Assembly (NCBI RefSeq): GCF_003201875.1 | Contig: NZ_QJKD01000001.1 | Coordinates: 1 to 64,000 of the forward strand | Reading direction: 5' to 3' | Origin: Hungatella effluvii | GTDB taxonomy: Bacteria > Bacillota > Clostridia > Lachnospirales > Lachnospiraceae | Length of the DNA stretch: 64,000 nucleotides | Shown: piece by piece, positions 52,060-61,490 of the stretch | How the letters are laid out: every line of letters begins with the position of its first letter | Position numbering within the stretch: position 1 is the first letter of the stretch | Position numbers and translations under genes: made by a program | The notes under the pieces: generated by a model | Seen by the model: the letters and a program-made list of their open reading frames with translations, nothing else | The model's database searches: none | What the model was told of the DNA's origin: nothing

Positions 52060-53937
52060 TTAATGAAAGAAGTCATAGACGCTCTTCGCCGATTTACCAT
52101 TCATGCCCGGTGTGGCCGTCAGGGACTCTATGGACGCTTCTTTTATGGCTTCGATATCCTTGAAATGACGCATCAGCGCCTTGCGGCGGGTGGGTCCAAT
52201 GTCGGGGATATCGTCCAGGATGGAATGGACCTGGCCTTTGCTGCGGAGGCTGCGGTGGTATTCGATGGCAAAGCGGTGAGCCTCATCCTGGACACGGGTG
52301 ATCAGCTTGAAGCCTTCAGAACGCTTGTCGATGGGAATCTCCACATTGTTGTAGTATAAACCGCGCGTTCTGTGGTTGTCGTCCTTTACCATGCCGCAGA
52401 CAGGGATGGAAAGCTTCAGCTCATCGAGTACCTCCAGGGCGATATTGACCTGGCCGCGGCCGCCGTCCATCATGAGTAAGTCCGGGAATTTTGTGAAGCT
52501 GCCGAACTCCTCGTCCACGCCCTTTTCCTTTAAAGAAGCAGCTTCATCGAGACCGTGGGAAAAGCGGCGCGTAAGGACCTCACGCATGGAGGCGTAGTCG
52601 TTGGCGCCTTTGACCCATTTGATCTTGAATTTGCGGTAATCGTTCCGCTTGGGCTTGCCATCCTCATAAACAATCATGGAACCTACCGATTCGAAACCGC
52701 TGATATTGGAAATATCGAAGGCCTCGATCCTGTGGACTCCGGTTATGCCGAGCCAGCCGCAGACCTCGTTCATGGCGCCGATGGTCCGCAGCTCCTCGCG
52801 TTTGATCTTCTCTTTGTCCTGGGAAAGCACCAGGGCAGCGTTGCGTTCCGCAAGCTCTACCAGGCGCTCCTTCTCCCCCTTCTGAGGGACGACGAGCTTC
52901 ACCTTCTGGCCGCGTTTGGCGCTGAGCCACTCTCTGATGATCTCGCTGTCCTCAAGCTCTGTCTGAACCCAGAGCTCCCTTGGAACGAACGGCGTGCCGG
53001 CGTAAAACTGCTTGACGAAGCTGGTCAGGATCTGCCTGTCATCCTCTGCCGTGGCAATGGTAACGTGGTAATGCTCCCGGCCGATCAGACGGCCTTCCCT
53101 TACGAAAAAGACCTGGACTACCGCGTCCTTGTCGTCCTTCGCCATGGCGATGATATCGCGGTCCTCCATACTGCTGCTAGTGATCTTCTGTTTCTGGGCC
53201 ACCGCCTTGACGCTGGTCAGCAAATCCCGGTATTCGATGGCTTTTTCGAAATCCATCTCGTCCGACGCCGTCTGCATCTTTTCCTCCAGCATGGAGATGA
53301 CCGGATCGTATTTGCCGCCCAGAAAATCAAGGGCCTGACTGATGGCCCTTCCGTACTCTTCTTTATTAATGTATCCCTGGCAGGGCGCCGAGCACTGCTT
53401 GATGTGGTAATTTAAGCAGGGGCGGTCCTTGCCGATATCCTTCGGCAGATTGCGGTTACAGGTACGGATCTTATACAGCTTATGGATCAGATCAATCGTA
53501 TCCTTAACCGCTCCTGCGCTGGTGTATGGCCCAAAATACTTACTTTTGTCCTTTTTCATGTCCCTGGAAAATAATACCCGGGGAAAATCCTCGTAGACCG
53601 TCACCTTGATATACGGATACGTCTTGTCGTCCTTTAACATTGTGTTGTATCTGGGACGATGTTCCTTGATTAAGTTGCACTCCAGAACCAGGGCTTCCAG
53701 CTCCGAATCCGTTATGATATACTCGAACCTGGCGATCCGGGAAACCATCTGCTCAATCTTTGACGTCTTATTCCTGCTGCTCTGGAAATACTGCCGGACC
53801 CTGTTCTTTAAGCTGATGGCCTTTCCCACATAGATGATCTCATCCCTTTTATCGTGCATGATGTAGACCCCCGGCTGGGCGGGCAGTTTCTTTAGTTCTT
53901 CTTCTATATTAAATCCATTGTATCCGGATTGCTCCAC
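52060..53937 (-). CDS. uvrC: Excinuclease ABC subunit C
   Basis: This 625-residue nucleotide-excision-repair nuclease has the GIY-YIG domain at the start ([20 protein letters not shown]), a UVR motif region ([20 protein letters not shown]), an RNase H-like C-terminal nuclease ([32 protein letters not shown]) and a helix-hairpin-helix ([18 protein letters not shown]). The start is a GTG with GAGGTGA upstream. It lies seven bases after the DUF1653 gene. The 188-base gap to hprK has no gene I can support. Confidence 0.95.
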   Translation of the reverse strand: MEQSGYNGFNIEEELKKLPAQPGVYIMHDKRDEIIYVGKAISLKNRVRQYFQSSRNKTSKIEQMVSRIARFEYIITDSELEALVLECNLIKEHRPRYNTMLKDDKTYPYIKVTVYEDFPRVLFSRDMKKDKSKYFGPYTSAGAVKDTIDLIHKLYKIRTCNRNLPKDIGKDRPCLNYHIKQCSAPCQGYINKEEYGRAISQALDFLGGKYDPVISMLEEKMQTASDEMDFEKAIEYRDLLTSVKAVAQKQKITSSSMEDRDIIAMAKDDKDAVVQVFFVREGRLIGREHYHVTIATAEDDRQILTSFVKQFYAGTPFVPRELWVQTELEDSEIIREWLSAKRGQKVKLVVPQKGEKERLVELAERNAALVLSQDKEKIKREELRTIGAMNEVCGWLGITGVHRIEAFDISNISGFESVGSMIVYEDGKPKRNDYRKFKIKWVKGANDYASMREVLTRRFSHGLDEAASLKEKGVDEEFGSFTKFPDLLMMDGGRGQVNIALEVLDELKLSIPVCGMVKDDNHRTRGLYYNNVEIPIDKRSEGFKLITRVQDEAHRFAIEYHRSLRSKGQVHSILDDIPDIGPTRRKALMRHFKDIEAIKEASIESLTATPGMNGKSAKSVYDFFH

Positions 53938-53944
53938 GTATTTG

Positions 53945-54475
53945 TCACCTCAGTCTCGCTCCATCGTATTTCGTCTGCATCTCCAGATAATTGACGGCGG
54001 CGCGGTACATGCCTTCCCGCGTACCCGTTCCGCTTCCGATATCCAGGGATTCGCAGACGGCCGCAAGCTCCTCCTCGGAAAATATCTCACGGCGTTCTTT
54101 TAAAACTTCCAGCTTTTCATAATACGTCTCCGCGTCTAAAAAAGCAAGAAGAATTTTACTGGAAACAGCTGTTTCTTCTTCGGATTCCTCAGTCTCCGTC
54201 AATGCCGCATGTTCCCCACTCGTTTCTCCCGCCGTCTCTTCTTTAAGTTCGACCCGCTCAAACCGGTATTTCTGCTTCACCTCCGGATATTTCTCATGGT
54301 CCACTTCGCTGATGAACATGGACAGCGGCCGCACATACGTCCCAAATGTGCCGTACAGCGCCTGGTAAACCACCATCCTCTCTCCTGTCTCGGAATGTTC
54401 GGCTACTGTAATGATCTGATACAGCTTATTCTTAAAATGCCTGTAACATTCTCCTGGTTTTGGTATTCTGCCCAT
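53945..54475 (-). CDS. DUF1653-domain protein
   Basis: This 176-residue protein starts with a DUF1653 domain (residues 1-75; [40 protein letters not shown]). An acidic linker ([10 protein letters not shown]) and a helical C-terminal part ([20 protein letters not shown]) follow. The DUF1653 fold is a small SH3-like beta barrel whose function is not known. The longer helical tail goes beyond the domain. It is upstream of uvrC in the same direction, seven bases apart. Confidence 0.85.
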   Translation of the reverse strand: MGRIPKPGECYRHFKNKLYQIITVAEHSETGERMVVYQALYGTFGTYVRPLSMFISEVDHEKYPEVKQKYRFERVELKEETAGETSGEHAALTETEESEEETAVSSKILLAFLDAETYYEKLEVLKERREIFSEEELAAVCESLDIGSGTGTREGMYRAAVNYLEMQTKYDGARLR

Positions 54476-54521
54476 ATGCGTTTCCTTTCCTGATTTTCTG
54501 TCATACCTGCGCAGTACCGCG

Positions 54522-56051
54522 CTATTCTCCTGCCCCGCCTGTCGTGACGATCACAACATTGGGCTTGCTTCTCTTCTCTCCCTGCGCCGTTGTCTCCGGC
54601 TGGGCGGAAGCGGCCTGATCCGTGGCCTCTGTTTCCGGGTCTTCGCTGGTCTGCAGTTCTTCGCTGGCGGATGTCTCATCCACCGGCGCCTCTGTCTCCT
54701 CCATCGAGGTCTCTTCAGAAGGCTGTCCCTCCTGCGGAAGCGTCTCCTCCGGTGTCGGCGCCGTCTCCGGCTTCGCCGCTTCTGTCGGCGGCGCTGCCGT
54801 CGTTTCCGGAGGCAGGGCCGCTCTCGATTCGGCAATCTTCTGATCCTCCTGGCTGGCTTCTTCCGGTGAGAGAAGGCCATCCCACGTATATTTGTTGGAT
54901 GCGCTCCAAAGGATCCATTCATCGTATCCGGCGTCATAGACGGCCTGAATCTGGGCCCTCACCTCGGCGGGACCGTATTTGATGTAATGCTGTAAATAGG
55001 AAGCGGTGAAATCCTGGAGCCACGGGCGCACGATGGCATGGTCCTCCCCCGCCGCCGTCACAATGGCCAGATCCTGCTTCGATTTCATCAATGCCGCATG
55101 GATCGTATCGTAGGGCTGAGTATCCGGATGCTCGATTCCGAAATTGCCGTCGCCGTAATGGGACGGATAAATCATCGGGCAGATATAGTCTAAATGCCTG
55201 GCCATATCATTATACACCTGGCCCACCGCATCCGCGTCAATCTTACTTCCGATAATGGTGCCGAAAACATCGGCCGAAACGAAGATGCCCTCCGCCGACA
55301 GCTTGTCATAGGCATACGTAATAAACTCCGTGATGATGTCCGTCTTGGAGCGTCCCTTCGTATCCGCCTCATCAAATGCGACCTGCTTCATGGTGCTGTC
55401 CGTGGCAAACCGGATATAATCAAACTGTATCTCATCAAACCCGACCTTCGCCGCCTGCGTGCCCACTTCTACCAGGTAGTCCCAGACCTCCTGGCGGTAG
55501 GGATTGACCCAGGCCAGCCCCTTATTGTCGCGGTGAAGGCTGCCATCCGCGTTCTTTAAGCTCCACTCCGGCTTCTTCTCAGCCAGATAAGGATCGCGGA
55601 AAGCCACGACCCGGGCGATGGTATAGATGCCCCGGGCCTTTAAATCCGCCATGAGCGCTCCGATATCCCTGATATACCGCTCCGATGCGCCGATCTCATT
55701 GACCGTAGGCGCATCATCCATGGAAAATGTAATTCTTCCGTCGTCGTTCTTCACATCGATGACCACCGCGTTAATCTCCGTCTGATCGATCTTGTCAAGA
55801 ATCGCCTGAAAGCCTTCTGATCCTGCCATATATCCGGAAATATAGACGCCCTTCACCCGAACCCGTTCCTTCTGCGGTTCTGCCGGTTCTGTCTCCTGCT
55901 GGACTTCCAGCGTCTCCTCCGTGGTTTCTCCGCTCATACTCTCTGTTTCTGTTGTCTCATCCGTTTCCGGCAAGTCGGATACCTGCTTATATTTGCTGCA
56001 TCCCGTAACCGCCAGCGTACAGACAAGTACTGCCAAAAGCCATTTTTTCAT
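54522..56051 (-). CDS. DUF4015 putative glycoside hydrolase, lipoprotein
   Basis: This 509-residue exported protein begins with a lipoprotein signal (MKKWLLAVLVCTLAVTGC). A short Thr/Glu-rich linker leads to a TIM-barrel DUF4015-type domain (about residues 70-390). That domain includes KGVYISGYMAGSEGFQ, AVVIDVKNDDGRI, VGFDEIQFDYIRFA, PMIYPSHYG and WILWSASNKY; the acidic residues in these strands resemble GH13/GH18-like active sites. The last 120 residues are a Pro/Glu/Thr-rich tail suited to spanning the cell wall. The ATG at 56051 starts the signal peptide; a GTG five codons earlier is possible. No substrate is established. Confidence 0.85.
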   Translation of the reverse strand: MKKWLLAVLVCTLAVTGCSKYKQVSDLPETDETTETESMSGETTEETLEVQQETEPAEPQKERVRVKGVYISGYMAGSEGFQAILDKIDQTEINAVVIDVKNDDGRITFSMDDAPTVNEIGASERYIRDIGALMADLKARGIYTIARVVAFRDPYLAEKKPEWSLKNADGSLHRDNKGLAWVNPYRQEVWDYLVEVGTQAAKVGFDEIQFDYIRFATDSTMKQVAFDEADTKGRSKTDIITEFITYAYDKLSAEGIFVSADVFGTIIGSKIDADAVGQVYNDMARHLDYICPMIYPSHYGDGNFGIEHPDTQPYDTIHAALMKSKQDLAIVTAAGEDHAIVRPWLQDFTASYLQHYIKYGPAEVRAQIQAVYDAGYDEWILWSASNKYTWDGLLSPEEASQEDQKIAESRAALPPETTAAPPTEAAKPETAPTPEETLPQEGQPSEETSMEETEAPVDETSASEELQTSEDPETEATDQAASAQPETTAQGEKRSKPNVVIVTTGGAGE

Positions 56052-56185
56052 ATTATTCCCGTTCACTTTCCTGATGGTTTTATGGTATTCTCCTGTAACA
56101 TTTATTTAATATTTTACCACATTTTGTAAAATTTACAAACGTGTTTTCGTTTTGCCATCTTAATCACTCTTTTTGTAAATTATAT

Positions 56186-56214
56186 TTGACATTTAGTCTT
56201 TTTTAGTGTACTAT
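56186..56214 (+). promoter_or_regulatory. Promoter of the Xre regulator operon
   Basis: A perfect TTGACA (56186-56191), 17 bases, and TACTAT (56209-56214), 46 bases before the TTG start. Confidence 0.7.
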
Positions 56215-56260
56215 GTAGGTAAGAAACGAGAATAACGCAGAAACTGGAGGTGGATTTTTA

Positions 56261-56461
56261 TTGAAGAACAAACGGATGAAAATTGCCCGTGTGGAACACG
56301 ATTTATCACAGGAGCAGTTAGGGGAACGGGTTGGCGTCACGCGGCAGACCATCAGTATGATCGAATCCGGGAACTATAACCCGACACTGAATCTCTGTAT
56401 CGCAATCTGTAAAGAACTGAACAGGACACTGGATGAATTATTTTGGGAGGTATCAGAATGA
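56261..56461 (+). CDS. Small Xre-family regulator
   Basis: This 66-residue protein is a single Cro/CI-type helix-turn-helix (ARVEHDLSQEQLGERVGVTR, QTISMIESGNYNPTLNLCIA), like YozG/YgzD-type regulators. The start is a TTG at 56261 with GGAGGTGG 10 bases upstream. It overlaps the membrane-protein gene by four bases. Such pairs often let the regulator control the membrane partner and itself. Confidence 0.92.
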   Translation: MKNKRMKIARVEHDLSQEQLGERVGVTRQTISMIESGNYNPTLNLCIAICKELNRTLDELFWEVSE

Positions 56462-56916
56462 AATCACTGTTTAAGAAACGTATCGTAGATGAACGAATGG
56501 AACTTCAAAGTCTTAGGAATGCCAGAAAGAGCTGGAATTTTCTTCTCCTTGCAACCGGCTTCTGCCTTTTGGCGGAGCTTCATTTACTCCAATGGGAGCT
56601 GAAATACATAGCACCGCAGGCAGTCGTCGTCCTTGCCGCGTCTGTTTATAATTTATTTCTGGATGCCAGGGACGGCAACATTTACACTGCGGAAAATGCG
56701 AATCGCAAAAAGCTGTTCCTGCTCTACTTCATCAGTTCCCTGGCAGCGTCACTGATTATCGCCTACAGCTTTTACGTCCGCTATTCCCTCACGATAGCCG
56801 TCATCTCTTTCCTTCTTCTGTTCTTTTTCATGTTTGGGCTCATGTACCTGGTGGATTCCCTTATTTTCCGCATCGGGAAAAAAAGAGCGTTCAAGGATTC
56901 CGAAGAGGAAGAGTAG
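56458..56916 (+). CDS. Small four-span membrane protein (DUF6773-like)
   Basis: This 152-residue protein has four hydrophobic segments (WNFLLLATGFCLLAELHLL, IAPQAVVVLAASVYNLFL, LYFISSLAASLIIAYSFYV, IAVISFLLLFFFMFGLMYLV) and a basic C-terminus. It is translated right after the Xre regulator (ATGA overlap, GGGAGG site), as in DUF6773-like pairs from Firmicutes. Function is unknown; a terminator follows. The family name is recollection. Confidence 0.75.
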   Translation: MKSLFKKRIVDERMELQSLRNARKSWNFLLLATGFCLLAELHLLQWELKYIAPQAVVVLAASVYNLFLDARDGNIYTAENANRKKLFLLYFISSLAASLIIAYSFYVRYSLTIAVISFLLLFFFMFGLMYLVDSLIFRIGKKRAFKDSEEEE

Positions 56917-56969
56917 CCGCGGCTGGATTGTTCCCGCCACAAAACAGAATATCAAAACCACGGCATACA

Positions 56970-57001
56970 GAAGGAGAAGGCAGACGCCTTCTCCTTCTTT
57001 T
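56970..57001 (+). terminator. Terminator of the Xre operon
   Basis: GAAGGAGAAGGC, a 4-base loop and GCCTTCTCCTTC with TTTT on the + strand. It also separates the converging hppA gene. Confidence 0.85.
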
Positions 57002-57032
57002 CATAACCGTTCCTCCACCGCCGTTCTAAAAG

Positions 57033-59117
57033 CTACAGCAAATGCACCGCCACAATCAATCCTGCAAATACAATGGAGACCATGGAGGTAAGTTTAATCA
57101 GAATATTAATGGAGGGTCCCGACGTATCCTTAAACGGATCGCCGACCGTATCTCCCACGACCGCGGCTTTATGCTGGTCGCTTCCTTTTCCGCCGTGGGC
57201 TCCGCTCTCAATATATTTCTTCGCATTATCCCATGCTCCGCCGGAGTTGGCCATCATGACCGCCAGGACGAAGCCGGTCACGGTATTGCCGGCCAGCAGG
57301 CCTGCGACACCATTCACCCCCAGCAAAAGCCCGACAACGATGGGAATGATCACTGCGATCAGAGCCGGCGCCAGCATCAGCTTCTGTGCCGATTTCGTGC
57401 ACATATCCACACAGGCGGCGTAATCCGGTTCCGCCTTTCCCTCCATCAGCCCTTTGATCTCCTTAAACTGCCGGCGCACCTCGACCACGATAGACTGAGC
57501 GGCCTTTCCCACCGCATCCATGGTCAGGGCGGCGAATAAAAACGGAAGCATGCCGCCGATGAACAGGCCGATTAAGACTGTCGGATTTGTGATGGTCAGA
57601 TTCAGCGCGATATCCGGATTCAGCTGTTTGACCTTATCAATATAAGATGCAATCAGCGCCAGTGCCGTCAGCGCAGCTGAGCCGATGGCAAAGCCCTTTC
57701 CGGTAGCCGCCGTCGTATTTCCCAGAGAATCCAGGGCATCCGTCCGGTTTCTGACCTCAGGAGGCATATGAGTCATCTCCGCGATTCCTCCCGCATTATC
57801 GGCGATTGGTCCATACGCGTCGGTTGCCAGCGTGATTCCCAGAGTCGAAAGCATGCCGACCGCAGAGACTCCGACACCGTAAAGCCCCATGTTAAAATCT
57901 GCGTTACCGCCCGAACAGTAATAGCTGATCAGGACCGACACACCGACGATAATCACCGGAGCTACCGTAGAAAGCATGCCGAGAGACAGTCCGCTGATAA
58001 TCACCGTAGCCGCCCCCGTCTCACTGGACGAAGCCAGATCCCTCGTCGGCCGGTACGAATCCGACGTAAAATATTCCGTAATCGCACCGATCAGAACACC
58101 GGCGACAAGACCGGACAGCACCGCCGCATAGATCCCGATGTGTTCCGGAAGCAGGAGGCGGATAATCACATAGGCCCCCGCCACCACCAGAACAGCGCTG
58201 ATATACGTTCCCAGCCGCAGCGCCTTTAAAAGGTTTTTCTGTGAGGCGTCTTCCTTTGTCTTTACGAAGAAGGTGCCGATAATCGATGCGATGACGCCGA
58301 ATGCCGCCAGCATCATGGGAACGGCCACGCCCTTCACTCCAAAGCCGGCCGCAACCGCCAGCGCTGCGGTAGACACGATCGAGCCCACATACGATTCATA
58401 CAAATCTGCGCCCATACCAGCCACATCGCCTACGTTGTCGCCTACGTTATCCGCGATAACAGCAGGATTACGGGGATCATCCTCCGGAATACCCGCCTCT
58501 ACCTTACCAACCAGATCGGCTCCCACATCGGCCGCCTTCGTGAAAATACCGCCGCCCACACGGGCAAACAGCGCCATACTGGAGGCGCCCATTCCGAAGG
58601 TCAGCATATTGGCCGTAATCTGTGTGATCCGTTCCGTCTCCGGAAGCGAATGGAACACGGTATTCAGGATAAAATACCAGATCGTCAGATCGAGAAGTCC
58701 CAGCCCCACCACGGTAAAGCCCATAACAGAGCCTGCCGAGAATGCCACTTTGAGGCCCTTGTTCAGGCTGCGGGAAGCTCCCTCCGCCGTCCTGCAGTTT
58801 GCCATCGTCGCGGTCCGCATTCCGATAAACCCCGACAAACCGGAGAAAAAGCCGCCCGTTAAAAATGCAAACGGTGTAAAATAACTCAAAAAACCGCCAA
58901 ACGCCATACACAGCAATATGATGAAAACGACAGCAAAGAAAATGCCGACGCCCAGATACTGCCGTCTTAAATAGGCGCCGGCACCTTTCCTGACCGCAGT
59001 AGAGATTTTAATCATCCCAGCGCTGCCCTCCGGCTGTCCCTTCACCCGGACAAACATACAGGCAGCATAAATCAGAGCGGCTATGGAACCAATTGCTACG
59101 ACATACATAACATTCAT
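57033..59117 (-). CDS. hppA: Membrane-bound ion-pumping pyrophosphatase
   Basis: This 694-residue integral membrane protein hydrolyses pyrophosphate and pumps H+ or Na+. It has about 16 hydrophobic segments and the hallmark acidic blocks DVGADLVGKVEAGIPEDDPR, NVGDNVGDVAGMGADLYESY and VGDTVGDPFKDTSGPS. GNTTAATGKGFAIG carries Ala and Gly where K+-independent enzymes carry Lys and Thr, so it belongs to the K+-dependent class; whether H+ or Na+ is pumped is not resolved from this. It stands alone between the Xre pair and map. Confidence 0.95.
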   Translation of the reverse strand: MNVMYVVAIGSIAALIYAACMFVRVKGQPEGSAGMIKISTAVRKGAGAYLRRQYLGVGIFFAVVFIILLCMAFGGFLSYFTPFAFLTGGFFSGLSGFIGMRTATMANCRTAEGASRSLNKGLKVAFSAGSVMGFTVVGLGLLDLTIWYFILNTVFHSLPETERITQITANMLTFGMGASSMALFARVGGGIFTKAADVGADLVGKVEAGIPEDDPRNPAVIADNVGDNVGDVAGMGADLYESYVGSIVSTAALAVAAGFGVKGVAVPMMLAAFGVIASIIGTFFVKTKEDASQKNLLKALRLGTYISAVLVVAGAYVIIRLLLPEHIGIYAAVLSGLVAGVLIGAITEYFTSDSYRPTRDLASSSETGAATVIISGLSLGMLSTVAPVIIVGVSVLISYYCSGGNADFNMGLYGVGVSAVGMLSTLGITLATDAYGPIADNAGGIAEMTHMPPEVRNRTDALDSLGNTTAATGKGFAIGSAALTALALIASYIDKVKQLNPDIALNLTITNPTVLIGLFIGGMLPFLFAALTMDAVGKAAQSIVVEVRRQFKEIKGLMEGKAEPDYAACVDMCTKSAQKLMLAPALIAVIIPIVVGLLLGVNGVAGLLAGNTVTGFVLAVMMANSGGAWDNAKKYIESGAHGGKGSDQHKAAVVGDTVGDPFKDTSGPSINILIKLTSMVSIVFAGLIVAVHLL

Positions 59118-59234
59118 GGTACCCCTCCTCGTAATAACATTTTGTTGAAATTGTTTAGTTTCAATTTCATTATAGTTCTTTATATGGGCGGATTCAACAA
59201 ATATGCATGAATTTTTTCAACACCTTAACGGACA

Positions 59235-59296
59235 GAAGCCCGGCGGGGAACCGGAGTGGAACTACATCTTCCACATCCTGCTTCCCGCCGGGCTTC
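59235..59296. terminator. Perfect 13-bp hairpin between hppA and map
   Basis: GAAGCCCGGCGGG (59235-59247) and CCCGCCGGGCTTC (59284-59296) form a perfect stem with a 36-base loop. It lies just past map. T-runs are poor on both strands, so termination would be weak. Confidence 0.6.
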
Positions 59297-59325
59297 TCCC
59301 TGCATATGCCGGCTCAAAAAAACTC

Positions 59326-60198
59326 TTAATAAGTGAGCACCTCCGGCCCCTCTTCCGTGATCAGCACCGTGTACTCCCACTGTGCCGACAGGCTTCCGTC
59401 TTCTGTATAGATGGTCCAGCCGTCTTCCTCGTCCTGAACCACATCGGGCCGTCCCGCATTTACCATCGGTTCAATGGTAAAGATCATGCCGGGAACCAGA
59501 AGCATATCCGTTCCCCGCTCTCCGATATGGCTGACCCACGGTTCCTCATGGAAATCATTCCCCACGCCGTGGCCGCCGATCTCACGCACTACCGTAAAAC
59601 CATTTGCATAAATGTACTCGGATATGGCAGCTCCTATGTCGCCCAAATGGCCCCAGGCCCGGGCTTCCTTAAGCGCTAAGTCTACGCTCTCTTTCGTCAC
59701 GCGTACCAGCTTCTCCGCCTCCGGCGACACGTTTCCGATGCAGTACATTCTGGAGGCGTCTCCGTAATAACCGTCTAAGATCGTCGTCACATCCACGTTG
59801 ATGATGTCGCCCTCCTTCAGGATCCGGTTCGGATCGGGAATGCCGTGGCAGACCACCTCATTGACGGAAGTGCAGACGCTCTTCGGGTATCCTTCAAAAT
59901 TAAGGGGAGCCGGGATGCCGCCCATCTTTATCGTATTTTCATGGACCAGGGTGTTGATATCCTCTGTGCTGATACCCGGACGTATGAACGAATCCACCAG
60001 ATCGAGGATCTTCGTATTCACCTCGCCGGCCTTCCTGATTCCCTCGATCTGCGCCGGAGTCTTGATCATGTAATGCTCCGGCACCAGATCACCCATGATA
60101 CCGTAATTTTCAATCTTTCTGTCGAACGCCAGATGGCAGTTCTTATACTTCTTTCCGCTGCCGCACCAGCAGGCGTCATTTCTTCCTAACTTTAACAT
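59326..60198 (-). CDS. map: Type I methionine aminopeptidase with SEC-C zinc motif
   Basis: This 290-residue enzyme removes the initiator Met. An N-terminal SEC-C zinc motif (GRNDACWCGSGKKYKNCH) precedes the pita-bread catalytic domain, with metal ligands in HGIPDPNRIL (substrate His), VDVTTILDGYYGDASR (two Asp), GHGVGNDFHEEPWVSH (His) and TIEPMV, and the final Glu in WTIYTEDGSLSAQWEYTV. Longer N-terminal SEC-C forms are known in Clostridia. The ATG at 60198 has GGAGG eight bases upstream. Confidence 0.95.
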   Translation of the reverse strand: MLKLGRNDACWCGSGKKYKNCHLAFDRKIENYGIMGDLVPEHYMIKTPAQIEGIRKAGEVNTKILDLVDSFIRPGISTEDINTLVHENTIKMGGIPAPLNFEGYPKSVCTSVNEVVCHGIPDPNRILKEGDIINVDVTTILDGYYGDASRMYCIGNVSPEAEKLVRVTKESVDLALKEARAWGHLGDIGAAISEYIYANGFTVVREIGGHGVGNDFHEEPWVSHIGERGTDMLLVPGMIFTIEPMVNAGRPDVVQDEEDGWTIYTEDGSLSAQWEYTVLITEEGPEVLTY

Positions 60199-60266
60199 CA
60201 CTAATTCCTCCATCTTCTCTACAACGTTTTATCACGTTTTCTCTCCGTTGTAAAGAGCGCTCCCGA

Positions 60267-61481
60267 TTATTCTTTTAAGACGGCTTTTACCCGGCCGTTC
60301 TTCTCTACATTATCATTATATGGGTCGGAGGCCACGATATCCCCATCTTCCAGTCCGGAAATAATTTCTACCCGGCCGCCCTCTCTTCTTCCGGTTTCCA
60401 CAGTCTTTAATACCGCTTTCCCATTCTGTATGAGATAGACCGCGCTTCCATTCTCCGCCGGTATTACGGCCGCCGCGGGTACGGAAAAGACCTCCGGGGC
60501 GGTCACGACGTGAAAGGATACATCCGCTGCCTGGCCCGCTCCCGCGTGCTCCGGAAGTGCTGTGGGCTTTAACTCTACGGTACACCGGTTCTCTTCCAGG
60601 CCGATGGAAGACATCTGTTTCTCGGCTGTCTTCGCGATAAAGCTCACCTCGGCTTCTCCCTCGCTTCCGTCGGCGTAAATGACTTCCGCCTTAAGCCCGG
60701 GTGTCAGGGCGGCTGCATCCTCCGACAGAACAGAGGCGGAAAGTTTCATGTTGTCCGGGCGGTAAATCTTCACCACTGGCTGATTGGGCGACAGATAGGC
60801 GCCTTCCTCCGTGTATACCTCCCACAGGACACCGTCATAGGGCATCTTAACCGCACCGGGATTCACGGTATCGTCGAGAAGGGCCAACTGCCTTTCGAAG
60901 GAAGCAATCTGCTCCTGGGAATGCGCCTTCTGCTCCTCGGAATTATCTTCCTTCGCCTGTGCGTATTTCTGGTAAGTCAGATCCAACTGGGTCTTTAAGG
61001 AATCCAGGTCTGACTGGGCGATGAAACCGCCCTGCTGCGCCAGCACCACCCCGTTGTCGTAATTCTTCTTCGCAAGGCGGTACTCGCTTTCCGCCGCCTT
61101 AAGGGCCGCCGCTGCCGAACCATTGGAACCGTAGAGACGGTCGTACTCCTGACGGGCCGCGCTCAGCTGCTGCTTAAACTGCTCTCTCTGAATGTCCAGC
61201 GTCGTCTGGGAGGTGGTATCCGTCTTTAAAAGGATATCCCCCTCCTTTACCTCCATTCCCGGCAAATACGGAATTTCCGAGACATTGCCCGCGGTAACGG
61301 AATTAAGCACCATGCCTGATACGGGAAGTATGGAGGCCGAAACGGTAAACTGACGCTCCAGGTTTCCTTTTACCGCCTGCTCTGCGGAAGCTTCCACGGG
61401 TTTTAAGAGCACCGCCGCATACGCGCCGATACTGATCACGGCAATGGCCGCAAGAAATATCCATTTCACTTTTCTTTTCAT
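60267..61481 (-). CDS. HlyD-family membrane-fusion/adaptor protein
   Basis: This 404-residue protein has one N-terminal membrane segment (WIFLAAIAVISIGAYAAVLL), a biotinyl-lipoyl-like half (SVTAGNVSEIPYLPGMEVKE), a coiled coil of about 100 residues (residues 95-205) and a beta-barrel/C-terminal part (GLKAEVIYADGSEGE). It resembles the MacA-type adaptors of ABC exporters. It is the last gene of an operon with the FtsX permease and the ATPase running off the right edge. In a Gram-positive it would link the exporter to the outside or to a target peptide. Substrate is unknown. Confidence 0.88.
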   Translation of the reverse strand: MKRKVKWIFLAAIAVISIGAYAAVLLKPVEASAEQAVKGNLERQFTVSASILPVSGMVLNSVTAGNVSEIPYLPGMEVKEGDILLKTDTTSQTTLDIQREQFKQQLSAARQEYDRLYGSNGSAAAALKAAESEYRLAKKNYDNGVVLAQQGGFIAQSDLDSLKTQLDLTYQKYAQAKEDNSEEQKAHSQEQIASFERQLALLDDTVNPGAVKMPYDGVLWEVYTEEGAYLSPNQPVVKIYRPDNMKLSASVLSEDAAALTPGLKAEVIYADGSEGEAEVSFIAKTAEKQMSSIGLEENRCTVELKPTALPEHAGAGQAADVSFHVVTAPEVFSVPAAAVIPAENGSAVYLIQNGKAVLKTVETGRREGGRVEIISGLEDGDIVASDPYNDNVEKNGRVKAVLKE

Positions 61482-61490
61482 CCTGCACCT

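Noticed and set aside
52555..53415. 286-codon frame antisense to uvrC
   Set aside because: Shadow of uvrC; no family resemblance.
58273..58884. 203-codon frame antisense to hppA
   Set aside because: Lies wholly inside the strongly supported hppA gene on the other strand; its Ala/Pro/Thr-rich content is a shadow of the membrane protein.
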